Source of the DNA: Roseobacter weihaiensis | GTDB lineage: Bacteria > Pseudomonadota > Alphaproteobacteria > Rhodobacterales > Rhodobacteraceae | DNA: 64,000 nt | Direction: 5' to 3' | Assembly: GCF_020622345.1 (NCBI RefSeq) | Contig: NZ_JACNMO010000021.1 | Coordinates: 32,523-96,522, forward strand | In this document: positions 1 through 9,318 of the stretch, piece by piece | Layout of the letters: every line of letters starts with the position of its first letter | Position numbering within the stretch: position 1 is the stretch's first letter | Position numbers and translations under genes: made by a program | The notes under the pieces: model-generated | The model's input: the letters and a program-made list of their open reading frames with translations, nothing else | Database searches by the model: none | What the model was told of the DNA's origin: nothing

Positions 1-545
1 TCGGTCAGCAGGATCACCCGCGCCGTATTGTCTGCAACACCCGAGATGCGCCCAACAAGGCCGATACCGTCCATCGTGGCCCACCCGTCCTGCAGACCGT
101 CACGTGCCCCGACGTTGAGCAAGACGGACTGCCGGAAGGGCGAGCCGCTGTCTGCCAGGACCACGCCGGTGATGTAGGTCAGCCGCGGGTCAAGCCGCAC
201 GTTGTTAAGGTCGAGCAGCCGCGCGTTTTCCTGCTCCAGCTGAAGGGCAGCCTCTTTCCAGGCCTGCATGCGTCTCAGCTCTGAACGGAGTTCGCGGTTT
301 TGCTGTGCAAGCCGCTGATAGCTTTCAAAATCGCGCAGAAGGTTCATGGTGCCGGTGATCGGGGCCATGGCCCAGGTCAGGTTCGGCACAAATGTGTCAG
401 TGATCTGTGCACGAAACCGTTCCACACGCGGGCTGTCGATGCGCCAGATCAGGAAAACGCCCAGCAGACACAGGATCAGAACACTTAGAAGCAACCGGCG
501 CAAAGGGCCGGTGAAATCACTTGCGTTTGATCTGTCCTTTGCCAT
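1..545 (-). CDS. mreC: Rod shape-determining protein MreC (C-terminal part outside window)
   Basis: MreC is a bitopic inner-membrane protein that links the MreB cytoskeleton to the peptidoglycan elongation machinery. Reading leftward from the ATG at 543-545 gives about 181 residues that run off the window start. There is a short basic cytoplasmic head, a single membrane segment at about residues 17-35 (LLLSVLILCLLGVFLIW), then a coiled-coil stretch at about 68-110 rich in Q, E, R and L, then the start of the beta domain (LTYITGVVLADSGSPFR). It lies 75 bp downstream of mreB on the same strand, the standard mreBCD order; mreD would lie beyond the window. The start was chosen because it gives the usual short N-terminal tail before the membrane segment. 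Confidence 0.93.
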   Translation of the reverse strand, partial: MAKDRSNASDFTGPLRRLLLSVLILCLLGVFLIWRIDSPRVERFRAQITDTFVPNLTWAMAPITGTMNLLRDFESYQRLAQQNRELRSELRRMQAWKEAALQLEQENARLLDLNNVRLDPRLTYITGVVLADSGSPFRQSVLLNVGARDGLQDGWATMDGIGLVGRISGVADNTARVILLT

Positions 546-620
546 CAGGCGTCGGGCTCCTGCCCCGGTTCAGGCAGGGCACGCCTGCCTTTTCGTGGAG
601 ATATGGTTAGCTTGACGTGC

Positions 621-1730
<1,110 letters not shown>

Positions 1731-1805
1731 TTATATGCTTAGGCGCGATATGGTGAAAGGGGCGTTAACGATGTTCTGCTTTTCATCTTGCCCTGCGTGT
1801 CAAAA

Positions 1806-1836
1806 ATGTCTGGGCCAGTTTTGAAGACCTGGCCCA
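1806..1836 (-). terminator. Hairpin with T-rich tail downstream of the solute-binding protein gene
   Basis: An 8-bp stem, TGGGCCAG (1811-1818) with CTGGCCCA (1829-1836), encloses a 10-base loop. Read on the minus strand it is followed, after three bases, by a short T-run. It lies just past the stop of the minus-strand gene ending at 1854, so it is a reasonable intrinsic terminator separating that gene from mreB. The T-run is short, hence moderate confidence. Confidence 0.5.
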
Positions 1837-1853
1837 AAGCGCGCTGTCAAGCG

Positions 1854-2690
1854 TCACGGATTTGTCGGGGACAGTAGAAACATCGCGCTTAACGCAAAGC
1901 CCGGTTCAGCGCCGGGCAGCGTCTTCTCGAAAGCCTTTTGTATCGACCCGTTCTGGAACAATTCCGACAGTCCACGATCTACCGCCAATCGGAATTCCGT
2001 GTCGCCTCGGGCCAGGGCAAGGCCTTGTTTTTCAACCGTCAGGATCTGGTCAAAGACCTTGAATTCTTCCGCGTTTTCCTTTTGCCGCACAAGGTTCACG
2101 AGGATCGACTGGTCGGCGAAATATGCTTTTATTTCATCGTTTTCAAGTGCTGCAACCCCTGCCGAATGGTCGTCAAACGCGACGATTTCCACGTCGATGT
2201 TTTCGACCGCGAGGGTGTTTTGCAGCGCGTCGAATGTGGTGGTGGCGCGTCTGACGCCAATTTTTTCGCCCGCCAGTTCTTCGAGCGTTTCGGGGGCATC
2301 TTTTTTCAGCGCAACAGTCGTGCCATCGACATAGACCGGGGTTGAGAAATCAACGATTTCACGCCGCTCCAGGGTGATCGTCGCAGCGCCGCAGAGCAGG
2401 TCGATCTCTCCGCTGGCCACCTTGTCAAAGCGGTCTTCTGTCGTGACCGGAATAAAGACCACCTCCAGGTCCGGCAGGTCAAGCGCTTCGCCGATCAGCG
2501 GCGCAAGCGCAAAACAGACCGTGGGCGTGTAGCCTTGCGGGCGTCCGTCGCTCTCATAAGACAGCGGGGGCGCATCGGTACGAAAACCGATCTTGATCTC
2601 CCCGCTCTCTTTGATTCGCTCAAGGGTCTGTGCCCCAAGGGCTGCCGGAAGCAGCAAGGCTGTCGCGAGAATTATCGGTAGAAGGCGCAT
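1854..2690 (-). CDS. Periplasmic amino-acid-type solute-binding protein (family 3)
   Basis: The 278-residue product has a cleavable signal peptide (MRLLPIILATALLLPAALGA, cleavage after about residue 20). The mature part is typical of bacterial extracellular solute-binding proteins family 3 (PBPb/SBP_bac_3): LERIKESGEIKIGFRTDAPP at the start, GYTPTVCFALAPLI, then DLLCGAATITLERREIVDFS, the region that binds the amino-acid carboxylate and amino groups in this family. No permease or ATPase gene is adjacent, so it is an orphan binding protein that either serves a transporter encoded elsewhere or acts as a sensor. The ligand cannot be told from sequence; polar amino acids are the family's usual cargo. 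A hairpin lies downstream at 1811-1836. Confidence 0.85.
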   Translation of the reverse strand: MRLLPIILATALLLPAALGAQTLERIKESGEIKIGFRTDAPPLSYESDGRPQGYTPTVCFALAPLIGEALDLPDLEVVFIPVTTEDRFDKVASGEIDLLCGAATITLERREIVDFSTPVYVDGTTVALKKDAPETLEELAGEKIGVRRATTTFDALQNTLAVENIDVEIVAFDDHSAGVAALENDEIKAYFADQSILVNLVRQKENAEEFKVFDQILTVEKQGLALARGDTEFRLAVDRGLSELFQNGSIQKAFEKTLPGAEPGFALSAMFLLSPTNP

Positions 2691-2829
2691 GTCAGGGTCC
2701 CGTCCTTATGATCCGCTGTGGGTATATTCACCCTACCATCAAAACCAGAAGATGCCGCGCGTTTCACTGCGGGATCTTCACGGCGGCAAGTCGTGGCCTA
2801 CCGCGCATTATGGATCGGCAGTGCTCAGC

Positions 2830-4398
2830 TTAGCTCACGTCTTTGTAGCTGATCTCGCGCCGGTCTGAGCCGGTTTTCTCGCGCCGTACCAACAAGCGGT
2901 TCAGGGCGTGAATATAGGCCAGAACAGAGGCTACGACCGTATCGGTATCGGCAGACTGGCCGGTGACGATGCGCCCGTCTTCCTCCATCCGCACAGAGAC
3001 AGTGGCTTGCGCGTCGGTGCCTTCGGTCACCGCATGGACCTGATAAAGCTGCAGACGGGCATTATGATTGACCAGCGCCTTGATCGCGTTGAAAGACGCA
3101 TCCACCGGGCCGTCTCCGGTCTGCGTCGTGCTGTGCTCTGCCCCGTCGATCTCCATCACCAGATCGGCCTGCTGTGGTCCATCGGTGCCGCAGACCACGC
3201 GCAGGGATTTCAGCTTGAGCCGGTCATTCTTGGGGTCCGTCGCCGTGCGCATCAGGGCAATCAGGTCGTCGTCATAGATTTCCTTCTTGCGGTCGGCCAG
3301 TTCCTTGAACCGCACAAAAACATCCCTAAGCTGGTTGTCGCCCAGCTCAAAACCGAGATTTTCAAGCTTGGAGCGCAACGCCGCGCGGCCCGAGTGTTTG
3401 CCCATGACGATGTTAGTCTCGGTCAGGCCGACGTCCTCGGGGCGCATGATCTCAAAGGTCTCAGCGTTCTTGAGCATGCCATCCTGATGGATGCCCGACT
3501 CGTGCGCAAAGGCGTTCTTGCCCACGATGGCCTTGTTGAACTGCACCGGAAAGCCCGAGACAGCCGCCACACGCCGCGAGATGTTCATGATCTTGGTGGC
3601 GTCGATGCCGGTGTGGTAGGGCATGATGTCGTTGCGCACCTTCATGGCCATGACGACCTCTTCGAGGGCGGTGTTACCCGCCCGCTCGCCCAGACCGTTG
3701 ATGGTGCATTCGATCTGACGTGCGCCTGCCTCAACCGCGGCAAGGCTGTTGGCCGTCGCCATGCCGAGATCGTTGTGACAGTGGGTGGCGAAGGTGATCC
3801 CGTCCGCGCCGGGGACCCGCGCCAGCAGCATCGCAATCAGGGCGGCTGATTCGCGAGGGGCGGTATACCCAACCGTGTCGGGGATATTGATGGTGGTGGC
3901 CCCGCATTTGATCGCAATCTCCACCACGCGGCAGAGGTAGTCTTCTTCGGTGCGGGTGGCGTCCATGGGCGACCACTGCACGTTGTCGCAGAGGTTGCGC
4001 GCGTGGGTGACCGTCTGCTCGATCCGCTCGGCCATCTGATCCATATCGAGATTGGGGATCGCGCGGTGCAAAGGCGACGTGCCGATAAACGTATGGACGC
4101 GCGGGCGTTTGGCGTGTTTTATCGCCTCCCAGCAGCGGTCGATGTCGCCGATCTGGGCGCGCGCCAGCCCGCAGATCACCGCGTGCTGTGCGTTCTTTGC
4201 GATCTCGCTCACGGCGGCAAAGTCGCCATCCGACGCGATCGGAAACCCCGCCTCGATAATGTCGACGCCCATCTCATCCAGCAGCCCTGCGATCTCAAGC
4301 TTTTCGGCGTGGGTCATGGTCGCGCCCGGGCTCTGCTCGCCATCGCGCAAGGTGGTATCAAAGATCAACACGTGATCCTGTTCAGAAGTCTTTGTCAT
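2830..4398 (-). CDS. leuA: 2-isopropylmalate synthase
   Basis: LeuA condenses 2-oxoisovalerate with acetyl-CoA, the first committed step of leucine synthesis, in the cytoplasm. The 522-residue product has the family's full length. The N-terminal TIM barrel opens with VLIFDTTLRDGEQSPGATM (metal and substrate-binding DTTLRDGEQ), followed by THCHNDLGMATANS, which carries the HxH metal ligands, and GLGERAGNTALEEVVMA. NAFAHESGIHQDG lies in the linker region. The C-terminal ~120 residues form the leucine-sensing LeuA dimer domain, so feedback inhibition by leucine is expected. The gene is preceded by a separate leucine-rich leader peptide and hairpins (4430-4554), indicating a second, expression-level control by leucine. 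Confidence 0.97.
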   Translation of the reverse strand: MTKTSEQDHVLIFDTTLRDGEQSPGATMTHAEKLEIAGLLDEMGVDIIEAGFPIASDGDFAAVSEIAKNAQHAVICGLARAQIGDIDRCWEAIKHAKRPRVHTFIGTSPLHRAIPNLDMDQMAERIEQTVTHARNLCDNVQWSPMDATRTEEDYLCRVVEIAIKCGATTINIPDTVGYTAPRESAALIAMLLARVPGADGITFATHCHNDLGMATANSLAAVEAGARQIECTINGLGERAGNTALEEVVMAMKVRNDIMPYHTGIDATKIMNISRRVAAVSGFPVQFNKAIVGKNAFAHESGIHQDGMLKNAETFEIMRPEDVGLTETNIVMGKHSGRAALRSKLENLGFELGDNQLRDVFVRFKELADRKKEIYDDDLIALMRTATDPKNDRLKLKSLRVVCGTDGPQQADLVMEIDGAEHSTTQTGDGPVDASFNAIKALVNHNARLQLYQVHAVTEGTDAQATVSVRMEEDGRIVTGQSADTDTVVASVLAYIHALNRLLVRREKTGSDRREISYKDVS

Positions 4399-4429
4399 GG
4401 TAGGTCTCTCGTTTTCTGCTGATGGTCTT

Positions 4430-4480
4430 GGCGCGCGACACAGTCCTCTGAGCGGGCGCGCCGAAAGGCACGCTCAGAGG
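4430..4480 (-). promoter_or_regulatory. Putative leuA attenuator hairpins
   Basis: Two mutually exclusive stems are visible between the leader peptide and leuA. Stem A pairs CCTCTGAGCG (4445-4454) with CGCTCAGAGG (4471-4480), a perfect 10-bp helix whose first arm on the transcript overlaps the end of the leader ORF. Stem B pairs GGCGCGC (4430-4436) with GCGCGCC (4456-4462), which lies in the loop of stem A. A ribosome paused at the four Leu codons (just upstream on the transcript) would cover the first arm of stem A and favour stem B. Neither stem is followed by a long U-tract, so termination may be Rho-aided or the switch may act on translation. Confidence 0.6.
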
Positions 4481-4554
4481 CGTGTTAGCAGCAGCAGGGC
4501 AGCCGGGGCGCGCAAGGTCGTGTTACGCTGGGCGATATGGTCAGCTTGAGCCAT
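4474..4554 (-). CDS. leuL: Leucine leader peptide upstream of leuA
   Basis: A 26-codon ORF on the leuA strand starts at the ATG 4552-4554 and stops at 4474-4476, 75 bases before leuA. It reads MAQADHIAQRNTTLRAPAAL, continues with three more Leu, and ends Thr-Arg-Leu, giving four consecutive leucine codons (residues 20-23) plus two others. A short ORF with a leucine run just ahead of leuA and immediately followed by competing hairpins is the hallmark of translation-coupled attenuation. The ORF is real by position and composition; regulation is inferred. The symbol leuL is given by analogy with enterobacterial leader peptides. Confidence 0.8.
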   Translation of the reverse strand: MAQADHIAQRNTTLRAPAALLLLTRL

Positions 4555-4654
4555 GTGGTGAGTTATACCGCAGCCCGGCAAAATGGAAAGAGGGTTTCTT
4601 GGCGCTTGCCTGTTCCGGCTTGATCCCGGTCGTCTGCCGCCTAGGTCGCTGCTG

Positions 4655-5320
4655 ATGAAACAGATTTTGATACTTGGGGCATCGGGCGGCATCGGAGCGG
4701 CGATGGTGGCCGCTTGTCGCGCACGGGGCGATCAGGTCACCGGGCTGTCGCGGTCGGGTGACGGCTTTGACATCACCGATGAGGCCTCCGTGGCGCAGCA
4801 TCTGGCGGCGACAGGCGGGCCGTTCGATCTGGTACTGGTGGCTACCGGCGCGCTGGAAATCGCCGGAGCCGTCCCGGAGAAGACCATAAAGGGTCTGAGC
4901 GCGTCTGCGATGCTGGACCAGTTTGCGCTGAACACGGTGGGGCCTGCCCTGGCGCTGAGCCACGCGGCTCGGCTGCTGCCGAAAGACCGGGCTGCGGTCT
5001 TTGCGGTACTCTCAGCGCGGGTCGGTTCGATCGGCGACAACGCCATCGGCGGGTGGATCAGCTACCGCAGCGCCAAGGCCGGCGTCAATCAGGTGGTGCG
5101 CACGGCGGCCATCGAACTGGCACGTTCCCATCCGCAGACCGCCTGCGTCGCCTTGCATCCCGGCACGGTGCAGACGCCGTTCACCGAGAAATACCTCGGG
5201 CGGCACCCCTCGGTCCCCGCGGCGGAGGCCGCAGACAATCTGCTGCAGGTGATGGACGGTCTGACCGCCCGGGACACGGGGCAGTTTTTCGATTGGGCCG
5301 GAAAGCAGGTGCCGTGGTGA
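4655..5320 (+). CDS. Short-chain dehydrogenase/reductase (C-factor-like SDR)
   Basis: A classical SDR of 221 residues that probably oxidises or reduces a carbonyl/alcohol with NAD(P)H. The Rossmann dinucleotide motif ILGASGGIGAAM is at about residues 4-15. The catalytic tetrad region is visible as VLSARVGSIGDNAIGGWISY followed by RSAKAG, giving the Ser...Tyr-x-x-x-Lys arrangement. The ATG at 4655 was chosen over an upstream in-frame one because it places the Rossmann motif directly at the N-terminus. It overlaps the photolyase gene by four bases (GTGA type), so the two are translationally coupled. The substrate is unknown; the linkage with a photolyase gene is the only hint about its role. 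Confidence 0.88.
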   Translation: MKQILILGASGGIGAAMVAACRARGDQVTGLSRSGDGFDITDEASVAQHLAATGGPFDLVLVATGALEIAGAVPEKTIKGLSASAMLDQFALNTVGPALALSHAARLLPKDRAAVFAVLSARVGSIGDNAIGGWISYRSAKAGVNQVVRTAAIELARSHPQTACVALHPGTVQTPFTEKYLGRHPSVPAAEAADNLLQVMDGLTARDTGQFFDWAGKQVPW

Positions 5321-6843
5321 GCCGTCTTGTTCTGGTGCTGGGCGATCAGCTTTCAGCGGGCCTCAGCGCGTTGCAGCAGGCCGACAAGGCGCGCGATACG
5401 GTCGTGATGGCCGAGGTCGCAGATGAGGCGTCATACGTCAAACATCACCCCAAAAAAATCGCGTTGATTTTTGCCGCCATGCGCCAGTTCGCGACGTTTC
5501 TTGAGCAAGAGGGCTGGCAGGTCGCCTACGGTCAGCTGGACGATCCGGAAAACGCGGGCTCCATCGTGGGGGAGTTGTTGCGACGGGCAGAGCAGACCGG
5601 CGCTGCGGAGGTTCTGGCCACGGAGCCCGGCGAGTGGCGGCTGATCTCGGCGCTGAAAGAGGCCCCGTTGAAGGTCACGATCCTGCAGGATGACCGGTTC
5701 ATCGCCTCACACCAAGCGTTCGAGACCTGGGCGGAGGGTCGCAAGCAATTGCGCATGGAGTATTTCTATCGCGATATGCGCCGCAAGACCGGTCTGTTGA
5801 TGGAGGGCGATCAACCTGTTGAGGGGAAATGGAATTTTGACCATGACAACCGCAAACCCGCCCCGGATGAGGTGACGTTTGAGGGCCCCTTAAGGTTTGA
5901 CCCGGATGAGACCGTCGCGGAGGTGCTTGATCTGGTAGAGGCGCGCTTTGAGGCGCATTTCGGAGATCTGCGCCCGTTCTGGTTCGCCACCACACGCGCG
6001 CAGGCGTTGGAGCAGTTGGCGCATTTCGTCACCCACGGGCTGGCGCGATTTGGTGATTATCAGGACGCGATGTTGAATGAAAACCGCTTTCTCTATCATG
6101 CGTTGGTCTCCACCTCGCTCAACATCGGGCTGTTGACCCCGTTGGAAGTCTGCGAAGCGGTTGAGGACGCCTATAAGGAGGGTCGCGCACCGATCAATGC
6201 GGTGGAAGGTTTCATCCGCCAAATCATCGGCTGGCGGGAATACGTGCGCGGGATCTATTTTCTGGAAGGTCCCGACTATTCGAGCCGCAACGGGTTGGGG
6301 CACAGCCGGGCTTTGCCTGCGCTCTACTGGGGGGCGGAGACCCGGATGAACTGCCTCTCCAAGGCGGTGGCCCAGACCAAAGAGGAGGCCTACGCCCACC
6401 ATATCCAACGTCTCATGGTGACGGGGAATTTCGGGCTTTTGGCGGGTATTGACCCGCATCAGGTGCATGAGTGGTATCTGGCGGTCTACGCAGACGCCTT
6501 TGAGTGGGTCGAAGCCCCCAATACCGTGGGCATGAGCCAGTTTGCAGATGGGGGGATCATCGCATCGAAACCCTATGTGAGCAGTGGGGCCTACATCAAT
6601 CGGATGTCGGATTATTGCAAATCCTGTGCATATAAGGTGGCGCAGAAGACCGGGGAGGGGGCCTGCCCCTTCAATCTGCTCTATTGGCATTTTCTCGACC
6701 GGCACCGTGACCGGTTCGAGGGCAACCCGCGGATGGGCAACATGTACCGCACCTGGGACCGGATGGATGAGGCCAAGCGCCAAACGGTCCTTTCAGAGGC
6801 GGAGGAATTTCTGACCCGGCTTGAGGCGGGCGAAGCTGTCTGA
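5317..6843 (+). CDS. FeS-type bacterial cryptochrome/(6-4) photolyase (PhrB/CryB family)
   Basis: The 508-residue flavoprotein belongs to the iron-sulfur bacterial cryptochromes and photolyases, light-driven enzymes that repair (6-4) photoproducts or act as blue-light regulators. The N-terminal antenna domain begins SRLVLVLGDQLS. The C-terminal FAD domain contains NAVEGFIRQIIGWREYVRG and the long helical region after it. Four cysteines match the [4Fe-4S] ligands of the family: C346 (TRMNCLSKA), C434 and C437 (DYCKSCAYK) and C450 (GACPFNLLYWHF). Length matches Agrobacterium PhrB closely. The GTG at 5317 overlaps the stop of the upstream SDR; another GTG lies three bases earlier. Whether this copy repairs DNA or signals cannot be read from sequence. 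Confidence 0.93.
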   Translation: MSRLVLVLGDQLSAGLSALQQADKARDTVVMAEVADEASYVKHHPKKIALIFAAMRQFATFLEQEGWQVAYGQLDDPENAGSIVGELLRRAEQTGAAEVLATEPGEWRLISALKEAPLKVTILQDDRFIASHQAFETWAEGRKQLRMEYFYRDMRRKTGLLMEGDQPVEGKWNFDHDNRKPAPDEVTFEGPLRFDPDETVAEVLDLVEARFEAHFGDLRPFWFATTRAQALEQLAHFVTHGLARFGDYQDAMLNENRFLYHALVSTSLNIGLLTPLEVCEAVEDAYKEGRAPINAVEGFIRQIIGWREYVRGIYFLEGPDYSSRNGLGHSRALPALYWGAETRMNCLSKAVAQTKEEAYAHHIQRLMVTGNFGLLAGIDPHQVHEWYLAVYADAFEWVEAPNTVGMSQFADGGIIASKPYVSSGAYINRMSDYCKSCAYKVAQKTGEGACPFNLLYWHFLDRHRDRFEGNPRMGNMYRTWDRMDEAKRQTVLSEAEEFLTRLEAGEAV

Positions 6844-6946
6844 TCGCTTGATTTGAAACACGTGGTTCTGCAGCGGGTGAGACGGCGCTCGGCTGCGCCA
6901 ACGCCCCGCCCACCCTCCCGCAGGGCGGCATTGCGCGCCAGAGCCG

Positions 6947-7570
6947 TTAGTTATGGGGCAGGGCGCGGTATCCCTTGACGACCATGGCTGCGCCAACGCC
7001 GAAAAGCCCAAGACCGCTGAGGATATTCGCACTCAGCCAGCGTGATGTCGCCCGCCTTACCGTGTGCATGGTCAGCAGGGCGTAGCCGAGAATGGAGGCG
7101 GCATCCAGGATCAGGAAGACCGCGCCGTAGACAACGCTTTGCAGCAGAACATTGTGGTCTGGTGAGATGAATGCCGGAAACAGGGCGACAAAGAAAACGA
7201 TGGCCTTTGGATTGGCGACGCAGGCGAAAAACCCGGCCCAGAACGTCGCCTTGCCAGAGATTTTCAAAGCGTCCCCGGAGTTTCCGGGCGCATCAAAGAA
7301 GGCTCGGTAAGCCATGTAGAGGATGAAAACACCGCCTGCGATCTGGAGAAACGGCAAGACATGGGCAGAGAGCGCCATGAGTGCGGTCAGGCTACTGACG
7401 GCAACGGCGATGTGAACAACGGTGCCCAGAGCGTCCCCGGCAACGGTAACCACGGCGGCGCGGGCACCATGTTTCAAGGCCTGCGCCGTGGCGAAGGCAA
7501 CTGAGGGTCCTGGGGCCGCAACGAAAAGAAGTGTCGTCGTCAAAAACCCAAGAAATAGAACTGTATCCAT
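6947..7570 (-). CDS. LysE/RhtB-family amino-acid exporter
   Basis: An integral membrane protein of 207 residues with about six hydrophobic segments, the size and topology of LysE/RhtB exporters, which pump out amino acids such as threonine, homoserine lactone or leucine. The family signature near the N-terminus is present: FVAAPGPSVAFATAQALKHG, followed by a long hydrophobic segment, and later GFFACVANPKAIVFFVALFP (the conserved NPK motif). No regulator or operon partner is adjacent; the gene faces the photolyase gene tail to tail. The cargo cannot be assigned. Confidence 0.9.
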   Translation of the reverse strand: MDTVLFLGFLTTTLLFVAAPGPSVAFATAQALKHGARAAVVTVAGDALGTVVHIAVAVSSLTALMALSAHVLPFLQIAGGVFILYMAYRAFFDAPGNSGDALKISGKATFWAGFFACVANPKAIVFFVALFPAFISPDHNVLLQSVVYGAVFLILDAASILGYALLTMHTVRRATSRWLSANILSGLGLFGVGAAMVVKGYRALPHN

Positions 7571-7681
7571 GAGGCGTTTCCTCTTCCCAATTCTGACGTG
7601 GAGACTGTGCCGCGGTTCAAAGGGTCTTGCGATGCTTTTGGAGCCGAGCTCGCGGACGTCGTAATTTACGATAGGTTTTCA

Positions 7682-7705
7682 GCGAGACTGCGAGACTGCG
7701 AGACT
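7682..7705. repeat. Three tandem copies of an 8-bp unit
   Basis: The octamer GCGAGACT occurs three times head to tail between the LysE gene start and the end of the MORN gene. The tract is non-coding. Short tandem repeats of this kind can change copy number by slippage; here it lies about 110 bp upstream of the LysE start, where a change would alter promoter spacing at most. Confidence 0.7.
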
Positions 7706-7747
7706 GTAAAGCGTCTAACGGTGCGCGAGTTTAAGTCTTCTGTGTGG

Positions 7748-9136
7748 TCAGCCACCTTCGGTCAGCGCGCCGTTTTCCCAAGTGCCTTCGGCTTCTTCGC
7801 CCGTGGCATAGCGCATGGTGCCCGTGCCTTGGCGCTTGCCCGCGCGAAACATGCCCTCGTAGATGTCGCCGTTGTCATAGGTGGCCATGCCCATACCTTC
7901 GATTTCGCCCTGCATCCACGCGCCTTCGTAGATGAAGCCAGAGGGCATCACAATCTTGCCCTGGCCATGACGCTGGCCCGCATCAAAGGCACCGGTGTAG
8001 ACGGTCCCATCGGGGTAGGTCGCAACGCCCTGACCATGGCGCTGACCATCCAGCCAATCGCCTTCGTAGCGGTAGCCATCGGCATAGGTCATCACGCCTT
8101 TGCCATTGTTGCGCGCGTCCTTGAAACTGCCTTCGTAGATCACGCCATTGGTGTAGACCGCTTTGCCCATGCCATCGATCACACCGGCTTTCCATTCCCC
8201 TTCGTAGGTGGAGCCGTCGGGATATGTGATGAGCCCTTGGCCGTCTGCCAGACCCTTTGAGAACTGCCCGACATAGATCGATCCGTCCGGGTAGGTAACA
8301 CGGCCCTGCCCTTCAATCTCGCCCGCGACCCAGGAGCCGACGTAGATATAGCCGTCCTGAGCGGTAAAGGTGCCCTGTCCGTCCCGCAGGTCGTTGGCAA
8401 ACTGGCCCTCATAGGTGTCGCCATTGGCATAGGTGACCTTGCCAAGGCCTTCGCGTCGGCCTGACACCAGCTGTCCTTCGTACACATCGCCATTGGCCTG
8501 GGTCAGCTTGCCGGTGCCGTCGATCTGCCCGTCCCGCCAGAACCCGACGTAGATCAGCCCGTCGGGCATGGTCAGCGTGCCTTCGCCCTCGCGCTTGCCA
8601 TTGGCAATCTGGCCTTCGTAGACGGCGCTGTCCGGGTAGGTGATGGTGCCCATCCCCTGCTTGATGCCGTCCACCCAGTCGCCCTGATATTCGTACCCGC
8701 CGGGGCTCTGCATGGTGCCCTTGCCGTGGTGCTTGGCGTTGCGAAAATCGCCCTCATAGCGCACGCCATTGGCGTAAAGGGCGATGCCCTTTCCCATGAT
8801 GGCCCCGGCCTGCCATTCGCCTTCATAGGTGCCGCCGTCTGCAAAGGTGATGCGCCCGAACCCGTCGGGCTTTCCCTTGGCGAATATCCCCTCGTAGACC
8901 GACCCATTTGGAAACCGCGCCACGCCTTCGCCCTTGATCTCGCCATCGACCCACTGGCCGGTGTATTCATAGCCGTTGGGCAGCTTGTAGGTGCCCGTCC
9001 CATGCTGCACACCGCCGCGGAAGGTGCCCTCATAGACGCCACCGTCGTCATATTGTTTGGTCAGCACCTGACCTTCCTGGGCCATTACAGGCAGCGGCAG
9101 CAGGGCAAGGCAAAAGCTCAGGCGACGAAGTTTCAT
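7748..9136 (-). CDS. Exported MORN-repeat protein
   Basis: A 462-residue protein made almost entirely of MORN repeats (about 23 residues, consensus YxGxWxxGxxxGxGxxxxxxG). I count 18 clear copies starting with YEG, YTG, YQG or YVG, plus a degenerate last one (AEGTWENGAL). An N-terminal signal peptide (MKLRRLSFCLALLPLPVMAQ) implies export to the periplasm or surface. MORN arrays form elongated beta-hairpin rods and in various systems bind lipids or act as scaffolds; no enzymatic domain is attached here. It stands alone between lysE and nadE. Function unknown. Confidence 0.85.
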   Translation of the reverse strand: MKLRRLSFCLALLPLPVMAQEGQVLTKQYDDGGVYEGTFRGGVQHGTGTYKLPNGYEYTGQWVDGEIKGEGVARFPNGSVYEGIFAKGKPDGFGRITFADGGTYEGEWQAGAIMGKGIALYANGVRYEGDFRNAKHHGKGTMQSPGGYEYQGDWVDGIKQGMGTITYPDSAVYEGQIANGKREGEGTLTMPDGLIYVGFWRDGQIDGTGKLTQANGDVYEGQLVSGRREGLGKVTYANGDTYEGQFANDLRDGQGTFTAQDGYIYVGSWVAGEIEGQGRVTYPDGSIYVGQFSKGLADGQGLITYPDGSTYEGEWKAGVIDGMGKAVYTNGVIYEGSFKDARNNGKGVMTYADGYRYEGDWLDGQRHGQGVATYPDGTVYTGAFDAGQRHGQGKIVMPSGFIYEGAWMQGEIEGMGMATYDNGDIYEGMFRAGKRQGTGTMRYATGEEAEGTWENGALTEGG

Positions 9137-9318
9137 GACAACCCTTTTGGTGTTTTATGCTCGGGCCGCGTCTCACGGCGGCTTGGCGATAATCTAGGCA
9201 ATGGCGGGGCCTGGGGCAACGCTCTTTTGACGCAATGGGCGGCGATGGGCTTTCATCACCCGCCTGATCTGCTACATGGTGCGCTTTCAGGCAACGGGCA
9301 GGCAAGAGGGCCTTAGGC

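Noticed and set aside
7748..9136. CRISPR-like periodicity in the repetitive stretch
   Set aside because: The repeats are about 69 bp, translate as MORN units and vary at synonymous sites; no constant repeat/spacer structure. No CRISPR array was seen anywhere in the window.
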